DNA of 64,000 nucleotides from UBA9926 sp913064795. GTDB taxonomy: Bacteria; Pseudomonadota; Gammaproteobacteria; Pseudomonadales; Azotimanducaceae. The position numbers and the translations under genes were made by a program. The notes beneath the pieces are model-generated. The model did no database searches. It was not told where the DNA came from and was given only the letters and a program-made list of their open reading frames with translations. Below are positions 25,365-34,918 of this stretch, one piece after another. Where the stretch lies: positions 310,001-374,000 of the forward strand of contig JBJKZD010000009.1 in the NCBI GenBank assembly GCA_045560765.1, in the 5' to 3' direction. Numbering within the stretch: the first letter of the stretch is position 1; the number at the start of each line of letters is the position of its first letter.

Positions 25365-26616
25365 ATGAAAACCTCTGCCGACATCTTGATCATCGGCGCT
25401 GGACTTACCGGCGTCTGTGCTGGCCGCACTCTGAGCGCGGCTGGCTTTGACGTGCTGATCGTTGAGGCCTCGAGCCGAATCGGTGGGCGAACCCACTCAA
25501 AAAAAATCGAGAATCGAATCGAAGAACAAGGGGCCGAGTACCTTCATCCAGATCACCACCTGCGGGCAATGAAGGCCCTCGCAGACCACCATCTCAACAT
25601 TTGTCCAGAAACACCCGGCAGTGATGAAACTTGGTTGGTCTCAGCCAGTCACCAAAGGTCGGCCTCGAATCTAGAACCAGCACTGATTGAATTGTCTCGA
25701 AAGATTGATCGCGGACGTACAACTGATCGACCCAGATCGTTGGATCACGGAAAAAAACGCGCACCTAGATCAACCTTTTCAGGATTACGTCGATCGATTG
25801 GGCGCCGATCCTGGGGCTCAAGAAGCTTTGATGGCGTGGACCGCGACCCTCACCGGCGCCGATCCAAGATCCTTTAGCGCGCTTGGAATCCTAAGAGACT
25901 TTTTCATGTTCGGGGATACCCTGACAGCATTGACAGCGGCTGAACATCGAATAATAGGTGGAACCCAATCCTTGGCAACTGCAATGGTTGATCAAGCCAA
26001 TCTTCGGGTCGAGCACGACCAAAAGGTTTGTGCCATTGAGGAGGAGCGGCGCGGCTATCGAGTAACAACGAACACAGGCGCAGTTTTTGAAAGTCGGGCC
26101 CTCATCCTCACAGTGCCGTTTAATGTTTTATGCTCGATGAGTTTGCCTTCGAATATTCTGAAAACAGCACAAGATCAAAGTCAGCGCGGCCATGCGAATC
26201 GCAGTGCAAAATATTGGTTTGATTCAGAGGCTTCGTTCGATGATCGAATCTCTGCGGCCCCGCCTGCACTGGCTTTTATGGAGGCGACCGGCGCAGCGGG
26301 TTGCATCATCGCAGACAGCGGACTCAGTACGCCGGATTCCTCCCTCCCTATCTTTGAGGCCGTCGCCTTACCCCCTAAAAAGCCTTCAGATATCCGGGTC
26401 CATTACTGGACCGAGGACCCACTGGCCCGAGGCGCCTGGATGACCGTGCGCCCGGGTCAAGCCAGTGCAATCGATCAGCTATGGGCCATTGGCGAGATGA
26501 ACCCCAACTTTCAAATCGGCAGCGGCGACGTCACGCCGAATTGGTCAGGCTGGATGGAGGGTGCTTTATACGCAGGTGAAACGATGGCCCTGCGTCTTAT
26601 TGATCGCCCCTCTTAG
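25365..26616 (+). CDS. FAD-dependent amine oxidase (one frameshift)
   Basis: This flavin amine oxidase/monoamine-oxidase-like protein would have about 416 residues. The N-terminus has the dinucleotide-binding motif IIGAGLTGVCAGRTL, followed by VEASSRIGGRTHS and EQGAEYLHPDH. The C-terminus ends with the family signature NWSGWMEGALYAGETMA. The frame is open from 25365 to about 25700 and continues in the next frame (LIADVQLIDPDRW onward) to 26616. Removing one A from the AAA near 25702 joins them. The end overlaps the convergent transporter gene by 20 bp. Likely oxidation of an amine or a related C-N or C-C bond; the substrate is unknown. Confidence 0.85.
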
Positions 26617-28024
26617 CTTGATTCCCAATCGCCCTCTGGATCACGGCTAGCCGCTCACGGTCTAGATTGTAACGTCGTATAAAGTAGTAGAAGGGGAGAA
26701 AAGCCAGGGCAACGACCGGACCGCCAGCAACCGCCAATGCAAAAAGCGTTTCCGGGGGCACATCTGCCGCAGATTGGACTCCGGCTCCCGTGGGCCAATT
26801 AATGAGGTCAAGCACCGCACCGCCCAAACCGCTGCCTATTCCTGTTGCCGCTTTGTTCATAAACGCAAAGGCTCCGAAGAAAATACCTTCATTGCGCTGC
26901 CCAGTGTCACGCTCATGCTCATCGGCAATGTCCGCCATCATGGAATTAACAGCCACCACCAGTTGCGCGATACCCATGCCCGCGATCAGCGCAAAGCCAA
27001 TCAGTAAAACCAGCATCGACCGAGTGCCTGGCGCGGGAAACAGGCCAGAGAAACTGAGTAAGTAAGGTGATGCAGTCGCAATCGCCCAAACTAGAACCCC
27101 GAAAATCAGCGCCAACTTTTTATCTAAATATCGGCTCAGCGCAGGCGCGAGCGCATAGCCAATCAACGTTGAGAGAAACTGCGCCAGCAGAACCAGAGGC
27201 ACCTGGGCCGGAGTCAGCTGCCAGAAAAACGTGTTCAGGTAGAGCGCAAGCGCAACGCTCATGCCAACAGGGACCGAGATTAAAATGAAGGATGCGACCA
27301 ATGCCTTGAACGACTCGTTTTGAAACGCCCCCAGGGTCTCCTTCCCAATCTCTTTAAATCCGCGGCGCCCCAGCCCGGAGGCTTTGGGCAAATTTGGCAC
27401 CAGAGACTGAGTACCAAGGCAAGTCACAATGATTGAGACAAAAATTCCGACACTAATGATCAGCGCAAAAGGCGGATAAGCAGCCGGATTAAGTTGACCA
27501 TTCGAGTATTCCTCCGACGCGGCGAAGAAATAACCAAATCCTAGACCCGCCACAATCAGCCAGCCGCTGGCGCCAAATATCATTCGAAAAGCCGCAATAC
27601 TAGTTCGCTCATCAAAATCTTTCGTAAGCTCCGCTCCCAGTGCGAGATGCGGGACGTGATAGAGGGTCATCGAAAGGCGCGTCAATACGGTAAAAACGAG
27701 AAGCCAAACAAACAATGGGCCCTCACCAGTGACCCAAGGATTAAACAGTAAGTAAAAGAAACCCGCGAGGGGCAGAGCTGACGCGTACATAAAAGGGTGC
27801 CGACGACCCCATCTTGATTTCCAGTGGTCAGACACGCTGCCCATCATCGGGTCAGTAAAGGCATCAATCGTAGTTGCGATCATCAATGCGAGACCGCAAA
27901 GCGTTCCTGAAACGCCTAAGACCTGATTGAAATAGAACAGCAACAAAAGACTGAACGCACTGTTCTTCAAACCCTCGGCCAGCTGCCCAAACCAATAGGA
28001 AAGCTTAATGGTTGTAGTCAACAT
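26597..28024 (-). CDS. MFS transporter, GPH (glycoside-pentoside-hexuronide) cation symporter type
   Basis: This inner-membrane carrier has 475 residues and about 12 membrane spans. The MelB-type hallmarks are at the N-terminus: KLSYWFGQLAEGLKNSAFSL, then DAFTDPMMGSVSDHWKSRWGRRHPF, with the Asp residues that coordinate the coupling cation. A second conserved stretch, MMADIADEHERDTGQRNEGIFFG, follows after helix 10. Substrates in this family are mostly sugars, but many relatives in lipid-degrading bacteria lack sugar genes. Another GPH carrier lies at 39481-40869. The gene overlaps the amine oxidase 3' end and follows ilvE on the same strand. Confidence 0.92.
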   Translation of the reverse strand: MLTTTIKLSYWFGQLAEGLKNSAFSLLLLFYFNQVLGVSGTLCGLALMIATTIDAFTDPMMGSVSDHWKSRWGRRHPFMYASALPLAGFFYLLFNPWVTGEGPLFVWLLVFTVLTRLSMTLYHVPHLALGAELTKDFDERTSIAAFRMIFGASGWLIVAGLGFGYFFAASEEYSNGQLNPAAYPPFALIISVGIFVSIIVTCLGTQSLVPNLPKASGLGRRGFKEIGKETLGAFQNESFKALVASFILISVPVGMSVALALYLNTFFWQLTPAQVPLVLLAQFLSTLIGYALAPALSRYLDKKLALIFGVLVWAIATASPYLLSFSGLFPAPGTRSMLVLLIGFALIAGMGIAQLVVAVNSMMADIADEHERDTGQRNEGIFFGAFAFMNKAATGIGSGLGGAVLDLINWPTGAGVQSAADVPPETLFALAVAGGPVVALAFLPFYYFIRRYNLDRERLAVIQRAIGNQAKRGDQ

Positions 28025-28235
28025 TTTTTATAGCCTAAATCGATCAGAACACCACAGCAGTCGATTACGACAACCGCTTCAGCGGGGAGCGAATCCTAAC
28101 ACGGATACCGACCAAAACTTGTGGCTTGAAGGACAGCAACGGTCGACACGCTTGTCAATAGGACCAACGAACACTGCGGGATACGGGTATGGCCAGGACC
28201 GCCTTTGGAAGGTTAAGCCTCGCAAGCACAACGAC

Positions 28236-29270
28236 TCAGACCGCTCGGGTCCAGCCGAAGGTATCTTCCCGCTCCCCTCGCTGAATCTCCGTGAGCAGGT
28301 CATACAGCTTTTGGGTGGTTGGACCGATCATTTCGCCATCTCCATGAAAATGATACCAATGGTCAGCCATTCGTATTTTTCCCACCGGGGATATCACCGC
28401 AGCAGTACCGCAGGCCGCAAATTCATCGATGTCGTCAACTTCTGCAAGAAAATCAACAGGGCGCTCGCTCACACTGAGCCCGAGCACATCGGAAGCGAGG
28501 GTCATCACGCTGCGACGCGTTACGCTGGGTAAAATAGACTCAGATTCTGGCGTCACCATCGAGCCATCTTTCATCTTAAGCACAATGTTCGCCGAGCCCG
28601 CTTCCTCGAGAAACCGGTGCTCTGAGGGATCTAGGTACAGTGCTTCTTGCGCCCCAAGTGACTGGGCCATCTGCGTCGCCAGCAGTCCCCCGGCGTAATT
28701 TGCACCCGCCTTAAAGGCGCCCAGACCCTTCGGTGCGGCGCGATCCAAATCGATCACAGCAAGATTAATGAGACTTAACCCACCGCCTTTGTAATAAGGC
28801 CCTACTGGCGAGACAAAAACACGGAACTCATACTCTGGGGCGGGACGCAGACCTAAATTTTCTCCGACCCCGATTAAAAAGGGACGAATATACAAACTGG
28901 CCCCAGAGCCATGGGGCGGAATCCAAGCTGCATTAGCTCGGACTACAGACTCAATGCCCCGCATGAAAAGTGATTCAGGAACGGTGGGCATCAGCAACCG
29001 CTCGGTGGTCCGTTCCATTCGCTGGCAATTTAGATCTGGCCTGAATAGAAGCACGTCGCCATTCGGCGCAGTTTGAGCCTTAAGCCCCTCAAAACAGGCC
29101 TGGGCGTAATGCAGAACGGGTGATCCCTCATGCACCGCCATGTCAGCAGAAGGGATTAACTCGCCATCGCCCCAAACCCCATCGCGCCAGCGCGCGCTGA
29201 ATCGAAGGTCTGTCTCGACATAGGAGAACCCGAGATTACTCCAGTCGATAGATTTCTTGGATTGATTCAT
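28236..29270 (-). CDS. ilvE: branched-chain amino acid aminotransferase
   Basis: This PLP-dependent class IV aminotransferase of 344 residues interconverts Leu, Ile and Val with their 2-oxo acids using glutamate. It is of the longer, eukaryote-like type: VLHYAQACFEGLKAQ near residue 52, SLYIRPFLIGVGENLG, the PLP-lysine segment LGAFKAGANYAGGL, and the phosphate-binding LEEAGSANIVLKM and PSVTRRSVMTL. It is cytoplasmic. The ATG has AGG eight bases upstream. It stands apart from other branched-chain biosynthesis genes and may work in catabolism as well. The name rests on strong family similarity. Confidence 0.92.
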   Translation of the reverse strand: MNQSKKSIDWSNLGFSYVETDLRFSARWRDGVWGDGELIPSADMAVHEGSPVLHYAQACFEGLKAQTAPNGDVLLFRPDLNCQRMERTTERLLMPTVPESLFMRGIESVVRANAAWIPPHGSGASLYIRPFLIGVGENLGLRPAPEYEFRVFVSPVGPYYKGGGLSLINLAVIDLDRAAPKGLGAFKAGANYAGGLLATQMAQSLGAQEALYLDPSEHRFLEEAGSANIVLKMKDGSMVTPESESILPSVTRRSVMTLASDVLGLSVSERPVDFLAEVDDIDEFAACGTAAVISPVGKIRMADHWYHFHGDGEMIGPTTQKLYDLLTEIQRGEREDTFGWTRAV

Positions 29271-29414
29271 GACTTACCTGCAAACATGATAAATGACCAC
29301 CCCACCCGCAGGTTCATCCCCGCCCAGCAATGCTATAAGACCCGCCGAATATTGCAATACCAAGCTGGACCAACCCACACGGATACCGAACGCTCCTCAG
29401 TTAGTCTGACACAA

Positions 29415-29831
29415 TCAACTGGGGCGGATCACACCATGAACACGCATCGGGCTAATTCTAATGATTACCCGGTCGCCTTGTTCCAACCAGGCCGGGAGAT
29501 TCTCAGGCAATCGATACCCAACCGATGCGATCTGCTCGAACACCGCCGTCGTGGCGGCTTCAAGATGGGTCGTTTCAATCGTTGCAATGCCTTCAAGTGC
29601 AACGAAATTAAAGGGTTCTTGATTGCTTAAAATACAAAGATTAACCCGTGGATCCCTGTCCAATGCCCGACGCTTGAACGTCTTTCCAGGTGTTGAGACA
29701 ACGATTTCATCTGCTTCTCGGGCATAAGCGACAACCGATGACACAGGGCCACCGTCCCCGCGAAGATGGGTCAGCACGGCCCAACGATGGTCGGTTATAA
29801 ACTGATCAAATTCAGAGGCTTCTGAAATCAT
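29415..29831 (-). CDS. PPOX-class (FDOR) flavin or F420 oxidoreductase
   Basis: This is a compact split-barrel protein of 138 residues: DQFITDHRWAVLTHLRGDGGPVSSVV, EIVVSTPGKTFKRRALDRDPRVNLCIL and FVALEGIATIE. This arrangement is typical of the small PPOX proteins that bind F420 or FMN, with the TFKRRALDRDPR strand contacting the cofactor. The substrate is unknown. A strong GGAGG lies seven bases before the ATG. It is the second PPOX-fold protein in the window and is not closely similar to the one at 4629-5222. Confidence 0.85.
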   Translation of the reverse strand: MISEASEFDQFITDHRWAVLTHLRGDGGPVSSVVAYAREADEIVVSTPGKTFKRRALDRDPRVNLCILSNQEPFNFVALEGIATIETTHLEAATTAVFEQIASVGYRLPENLPAWLEQGDRVIIRISPMRVHGVIRPS

Positions 29832-30085
29832 GGGTACCCTCCAGCAGGTTACAAATTAATTTTCTCTTTAAAACGGCGAAACATTTGCTGGCGGCGTTCA
29901 ACACCTACGCCGTGTGCTGACTTTCGGACCGGCGGGACGCTGTTCTGCACCAGCTTTTGAGCCCCGCTTTGCCGCGCTCACCCAAACAGCATCCGTCTTG
30001 CAGCAATTAGACTCCGCGCCGATTGAGGTCGCTAGTTTTCGACAGCCGATGAAACTGCACCTCTAAACGATCGAACTTCTCGCGG

Positions 30086-30973
30086 CTAGGGAATCGACGT
30101 TCCTGAAGCGTTGTTCGGTACCGAATTTTGATGCACGCCAGGGAAGACCTCCCTAAATAGGCTGAGCATATTCATGGTGGAGCGGCGATCAGCCGCCTCA
30201 TGTAAATGACCGGGCGGCCCGATTCGCGCTGGCAGTGCAAAACCGTGAGGTGTTTTGGCGTGATCGACGAAGCTCCAATCAACGCCCGCGGCATCCATTT
30301 CCTGGAAAAAACGGTCCTTATTTTCTTGAGCAACAAGATGATCTTCAGCGCCATTCTCAATCAAAATCACGGTTTCTGTATTGTAGTGATTCTGCGTCGT
30401 TTTGAGCGCCGGGCGCACGGCGCCGAATCGGGCTGGACTCGGATCCTCTCCGGTTTGCAAGAGACCGTGGAATGAGACCGCCGCTGATAAATTAAGACCG
30501 CCGCGCACGCCCTCTAAAACCGCCATACCCCCAAAGCAGTACCCGATGGCAGCGGGCGCCAGGTCACCGTTCACCACCGAATCTTCGCAGCCGACTCGCA
30601 GCCACTCTGCAAGTAGCGCACGAAACAGCTCATGATCATGATCCAGCCAGACCATCGCATCGAAGCATTGTTTCTGGAAGTGTTCGATCTTTGCCGGGTC
30701 CTCAGGAAACTCTCGTTCATCAGCTGGAACCCGGTCACCATACATGTCAATCGCAAGACCCACATAGCCGAGTCGCGCCAAATATTCTGCGACATCAATA
30801 TCAAATTGCTTAAGGCCCTGATAATTGTGAATCACCAATACCAAAGGTCGCGCTCCCGCCTCCACCGGCGGAGCAACCCGGTGTCCAACAAAGTGGTGAC
30901 CTCGAAAATCAAATCTGAGGGTTTGGTGCTGCAGCGCCGGTGCATCTGCCCATAACGCGGATTGCTTGTTCAA
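30086..30973 (-). CDS. dienelactone hydrolase family protein
   Basis: This alpha/beta-hydrolase has 295 residues. The nucleophile is Cys146 in GYCFGGMA, the Cys version typical of dienelactone hydrolases; the C-terminal HAKTPHGFALPAR carries the catalytic His, and the acidic residue is probably in LIENGAEDHLV. The N-terminal VLVIHNYQGLKQFDIDVAEYLARLGYVGLAIDMYG is also family-typical. It may open lactones such as those made by Baeyer-Villiger enzymes, but that link is inference. The start is a TTG with GAGGAG seven bases upstream. No operon partner is visible. Confidence 0.92.
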   Translation of the reverse strand: MNKQSALWADAPALQHQTLRFDFRGHHFVGHRVAPPVEAGARPLVLVIHNYQGLKQFDIDVAEYLARLGYVGLAIDMYGDRVPADEREFPEDPAKIEHFQKQCFDAMVWLDHDHELFRALLAEWLRVGCEDSVVNGDLAPAAIGYCFGGMAVLEGVRGGLNLSAAVSFHGLLQTGEDPSPARFGAVRPALKTTQNHYNTETVILIENGAEDHLVAQENKDRFFQEMDAAGVDWSFVDHAKTPHGFALPARIGPPGHLHEAADRRSTMNMLSLFREVFPGVHQNSVPNNASGTSIP

Positions 30974-31191
30974 AATCGAGCTCCTCTGAATCTCCCGATG
31001 GCTTAGCCTTCACTGTAGACAGCCGTCCAGCGCCTGTAAAGACAAGTATTGCAGCTTAGCTTCCAGTGCCCCAACCGATCCTCCAGCTTTGCGATTTCTT
31101 CCCAGGGACTCAACCTTGTTATAGGCTCATCATTTCAAGAACAACCTTGGACGCGGCCGCCTTGGACGCCGTCTTCGAGATAAGGACCGTG

Positions 31192-31839
31192 ATGAAACCC
31201 ATCGAGATTGAAACTGAGTCGATAGAACTGCATTTTCCGACGCCTGTTCTAACCAGAAAATTTTCAGACGCGGATTCAATGAATCGAGAATTGACATCGG
31301 TGATTGACGCGCTTGAACACGCCGCTGACAAAGCACAAGCGCCAGCGCAGACCGTCTCGGAAAACACAACTCAAGGCGGATTTCAGACCCACCTGGGCAT
31401 CAACATCCTTGAGGACAGCCACCCTTCTATGAAGCGGCTCAAACAAGAAATTGTGATGCCCTCCATCGAGCACTATCTCGAGCAAGTCCTGAAAGTTGAT
31501 CCGCTCTTCACGCCCATTGAAGTCGCTAGCTGGGCGGTCTCTCTGGGCTCAGGGGACTGGCAAGCGCCGCACATTCACCCGAATGAATACACGCTGATCT
31601 CGGGTATCTATTACATCTGTATGCCTGAACGACCAGAACCTGAGGGATGTCTGGAATTCATCAACCCAATGATGAGCAGTGTCAGCCTCGGCCAACAAAA
31701 TGCGTCGCGGCGGCACAGGCCCAAAGCGGCTGAACTCCTGTTATTCCCGCCCTACTACATGCACTACGTGCACCCCATGCGGGGGGGAACCAAACGCCAG
31801 GTCATTGCCTTTGACGTTCGGCTTAAAACCTCTCGATAA
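31192..31839 (+). CDS. putative 2OG-Fe(II) oxygenase (TIGR02466-like)
   Basis: The protein has 215 residues with a double-stranded beta-helix pattern: GGFQTHLGINIL, then WAVSLGSGDWQAPHIHPNEYTLISGIYYI giving the first His ligand, and YYMHYVHPMRGGTKRQVIAFDV giving the distal His and the Arg that would bind 2-oxoglutarate. This is the domain family seen at the C-terminus of the TPR protein at 11972-13795, here without TPRs. The ATG at 31192 has AAGGA upstream; the longer frame beginning at 31066 has no such support. It probably hydroxylates a protein, peptide or small molecule; no partner is visible. Confidence 0.85.
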   Translation: MKPIEIETESIELHFPTPVLTRKFSDADSMNRELTSVIDALEHAADKAQAPAQTVSENTTQGGFQTHLGINILEDSHPSMKRLKQEIVMPSIEHYLEQVLKVDPLFTPIEVASWAVSLGSGDWQAPHIHPNEYTLISGIYYICMPERPEPEGCLEFINPMMSSVSLGQQNASRRHRPKAAELLLFPPYYMHYVHPMRGGTKRQVIAFDVRLKTSR

Positions 31840-31853
31840 AGGGCAGAGGAATT

Positions 31854-32096
31854 TTAGCCACCCTCAATTCTAGGCAGCAAAAAGACTTCTGATCCGGTTG
31901 GAATCACTTGGTCTCTGCGGTCCCGATAGATCTCGCCATTGACAGCGACCGCCACCCCATCATCCAGATGTTCCTGGATGGCGGGATGCTTGAGCGCAAG
32001 ACTGGCCAACATCTCACCGATCGTTGCGCCAGAGACTTCAACCGTCGATGCCCCTCCGGTTGCCTGACAAAGGATTCCAGATAACCGAATCTCCAT
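31854..32096 (-). CDS. MoaD/ThiS-type sulfur carrier protein
   Basis: This 80-residue beta-grasp protein ends in Gly-Gly (LLPRIEGG), as needed for activation and thiocarboxylate formation. Other marks are GATIGEMLASLALKHPAIQEHL and VAVAVNGEIYRD. MoaD supplies sulfur to molybdopterin. It starts 14 bp after the stop of the molybdenum hydroxylase large subunit, on the same strand, so it is probably the last gene of that operon and may support its cofactor. A ThiS-like or other sulfur-carrier role cannot be excluded. Confidence 0.85.
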   Translation of the reverse strand: MEIRLSGILCQATGGASTVEVSGATIGEMLASLALKHPAIQEHLDDGVAVAVNGEIYRDRRDQVIPTGSEVFLLPRIEGG

Positions 32097-32110
32097 ACCC
32101 TCGTCTCGCC

Positions 32111-34370
32111 CTATTGCGCGTCCTCAATGGCTTTTAAAATCCGCGGCGGTGACATGGGGACATGGGTCATCCGAACACCAACAGCATTCGAGACCGCATT
32201 ACCAATCGCTGCCAACGGCGGCACGATTGATGTCTCGCCGACTCCCCGCACACCGTAAGGGTGATTGGGATTTGGAATTTCTAAAATCTCGGTATCGATG
32301 AACGGTAAGTCAGAACACACAGGAATTCGATAATCTAAGAATCCAGCATTTTGCAACGTGCCATCGTCGCCGTAGATATATTCCTCATTCAATGCCCAGC
32401 CAATGCCTTGAGCCGCACCGCCCTGGAACTGGCCTTCAACATAATCGGGATGAATCGCCTTCCCTGCATCCTGGACAACGGTGTAGCGTATCACCCGGGT
32501 TGAACCTGTTTCTGGATCCACTTCAACATCACAGATATGGCTTGCAAATGACACCCCCGGCGCCGTCTGCAACGACTTCGTTATGACCCGCGATGGGTCC
32601 TCCGGTCCGCGGCGATTTCGCAGCAATTTCTTTGAGGCTGAGGGGCGGCAAATTACTGTTTTGACGTCCCTTGGCCCGCGCCACACCTTCTTCCCAAACC
32701 ACCTGATCGACTGGAATCCCCCAAGTGTCTGCAGCACGCTGTTTCATGACATCGACTGCATTTCTGGCGGCAAAAATGGTTGCCATACCCGATGAGAAGG
32801 TTCCTCGACTACCCTCTGTTGTGTCGTTGTGTCCAAGGGAGCTCGTATCGCCGATGGTGACGCGCACTTGATCGTAGTCGACCCCCAGCTCTTCTGCGGC
32901 GATCAACGCCAAGGACGCACGTGAACCACCCACATCCACGGTGCCGACCGTTAGGTTGACCGAACCATCGATCCCGATGTTTAAATCTGTGCACGTCTGG
33001 CCACCAAAATTGAACCAGAACCCGCAGGCGACGCCACGCCCTTGATTTTTGCCCAGGCGCTTTTTCATATGGGGATGGTTCTTTACCGCCTCGAGAGTAG
33101 GACCAATGCCAATCGGTCCGTAAACCGGGCCATAAGAGGCTTGGGTGCCTTTTTTAGCCGCGTTCTTAATCCTAAATTCCACCGGGTCCATCTTCAATTC
33201 AGCTGCGAGCAGATCGATCACACTCTCCACACCAAATGCTGCCATCGGCGCTGAGGGGGCTCGGTAGGCCGCAACCTTAGGCCGGTTGCACAACACATCA
33301 TAGCCGACTGATTTAACGTGTTTCAGGTCATAACAAGCGAAAGACGTCATCGCGCCGAGCATACCCCACATCCCTGGGAAAGCCCCGCTTTGGTATCTGA
33401 GTTCCGCGGATGCCGCTGTGATTCGCCCATTCTTCTTCGCGCCGATTTTAACGTCAACGGAGGTCGAGGAGGTTGGACCGGTTGCTTTGAAAACTTCTTC
33501 TCGAGTCATCACGAGCTTCACAGGACGGTTGGACTTTCTAGCCAATTGCAGCGCAACGGGCTCCATCCAAACGTGTGTTTTACCGCCAAAGCCGCCACCG
33601 ATCTCCGATGACGTTACTTTCAATTTGGCAACATCAAGGCCAAGCAAGCTTGCGCACATATTCCGGAAAGTAAAATGTCCTTGGGTTGTGACCCAAAGCT
33701 CGCCTACCCCATCGGGTCCCAGGGTGGCCAAGCAGGCATGGGGTTCGATATAGCCCTGATGGGTTTGTTCGGTCTTAAACGTTTTCTCGATGATGATGTC
33801 CGCCTGAGCGAAGCCCGTTTCAACATCCCCATGACCAAACTCGTTTCGTTGCGAGATGTTCGACGCCGTCGTCGGCGCTGGATCAACACCGGCGGTACGA
33901 ATCCAATCGTGCACAATCGGCGCATTGGGTTTCATCGCTTCATCAACATCGGTCACATGGGGTAATTTTTTGTAGGTCACTTTAATCAGCTTCAGGGCTT
34001 GATTTGCCGTCTGAGCATCCACCGCCGCGACCGCCGCAACCGCATGACCGTCGTAGAGCGCACGTCCTCGGGCCATGCAATTTTCAAGGGTATCCATGAG
34101 ACTGCGATTCCCTCCAGTAAAATCGGGGAAGTCATCGCCGGTCACAATGGCCTTCACGCCGGGCAGCTTCTCTGCCTTGCTGGTATCGATCTTTTTGATT
34201 AATGCATGGGCATGGGGTGATCGCAGGATCTTGCCGACTAACTGGCCCGCCGCACTCGCATCCGCGCCGTATTTTGCCCGCCCCGTGACCTTATCCACAC
34301 CATCGGGCCGATTGACGCGATTGCCAATCACGCTGAATTTCTGATTCGTATAATCTGTTTCGTAAGGCAT
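32111..34370 (-). CDS. molybdenum hydroxylase large subunit, xanthine dehydrogenase family (one frameshift)
   Basis: This is the Mo-pterin subunit of about 750 residues. It shows GRAKYGADASAAGQLVGKILRSPHAHA, EKTFKTEQTHQGYIEPHAC, SEIGGGFGGKTHVWMEP, the active-loop motif AYRAPSAPMAAFG, GTVDVGGSRASLALIAAEEL and, near the end, HPYGVRGVGETSIVPP with the catalytic Glu. AYRAPSAP matches neither form I CO dehydrogenase (AYxCSFR) nor form II (AYRGAGR), so it is a xanthine-dehydrogenase-like hydroxylase. The frame breaks near 32575 (one extra base), joining 34370-32590 to the 32570-32111 part. Together with the two downstream-numbered subunits it would form an alpha-beta-gamma enzyme. The substrate is unknown. 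Confidence 0.88.
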
Positions 34371-34432
34371 TTAATTGCTTCCTTAAATTTTCATCATTTG
34401 CTGATCAAATCGATCTCATCGCCCAATGCGAA

Positions 34433-34918
34433 TCACGATCTCTTTTGTTTCCGCATTACCTTGGCAGCACTTTGAACCGCGCGGACAATCTTGTCATAAC
34501 CCGTGCAACGACAAAGATTACCGGCCAAAGCGTACCGAATTTCCTCTTCCGATGGATTAGGATTGCGTCCTAGCAAGGATTTTGCAGCGACCAGGAATCC
34601 CGGCGTACAAATTCCGCATTGCAGCGCTGCGTGATCGATAAAGGCGGTCTGCAAAGGATGTAATTCTCCATCCTGAGAGAGACCCTCAACCGTGCCAATT
34701 GCTCGACCCTCGGCTTCTGCACCGAGCACCAAACACGAACAGACGAGACGACCGTCAAGGGTCACAGAGCAGGCACCGCAGTCGCCCGTGCCACAACCTT
34801 CTTTGACGCCGGTCAAATTTAATCGGTTGCGTAGCACGTCCATCAGCGACTCGCTGGGGGGACAAACATACTGCACTGCATCACCGTTCACTTTCGCCGA
34901 AACTGTTACTCCACTCAT
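34433..34918 (-). CDS. 2Fe-2S subunit of molybdenum hydroxylase
   Basis: The 161-residue iron-sulfur subunit has a plant-type ferredoxin cluster motif (CGTGDCGACSVTLDGRLVCSC) in the N-terminal half and a helical domain with the second cluster (CGICTPGF and GNLCRCTGY). It passes electrons from the molybdenum site to the FAD subunit. A perfect AGGAGG lies six bases before the ATG. The start overlaps the stop of the FAD subunit gene (ATGA), indicating translational coupling, and the large subunit follows 62 bp later. Confidence 0.95.
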   Translation of the reverse strand: MSGVTVSAKVNGDAVQYVCPPSESLMDVLRNRLNLTGVKEGCGTGDCGACSVTLDGRLVCSCLVLGAEAEGRAIGTVEGLSQDGELHPLQTAFIDHAALQCGICTPGFLVAAKSLLGRNPNPSEEEIRYALAGNLCRCTGYDKIVRAVQSAAKVMRKQKRS

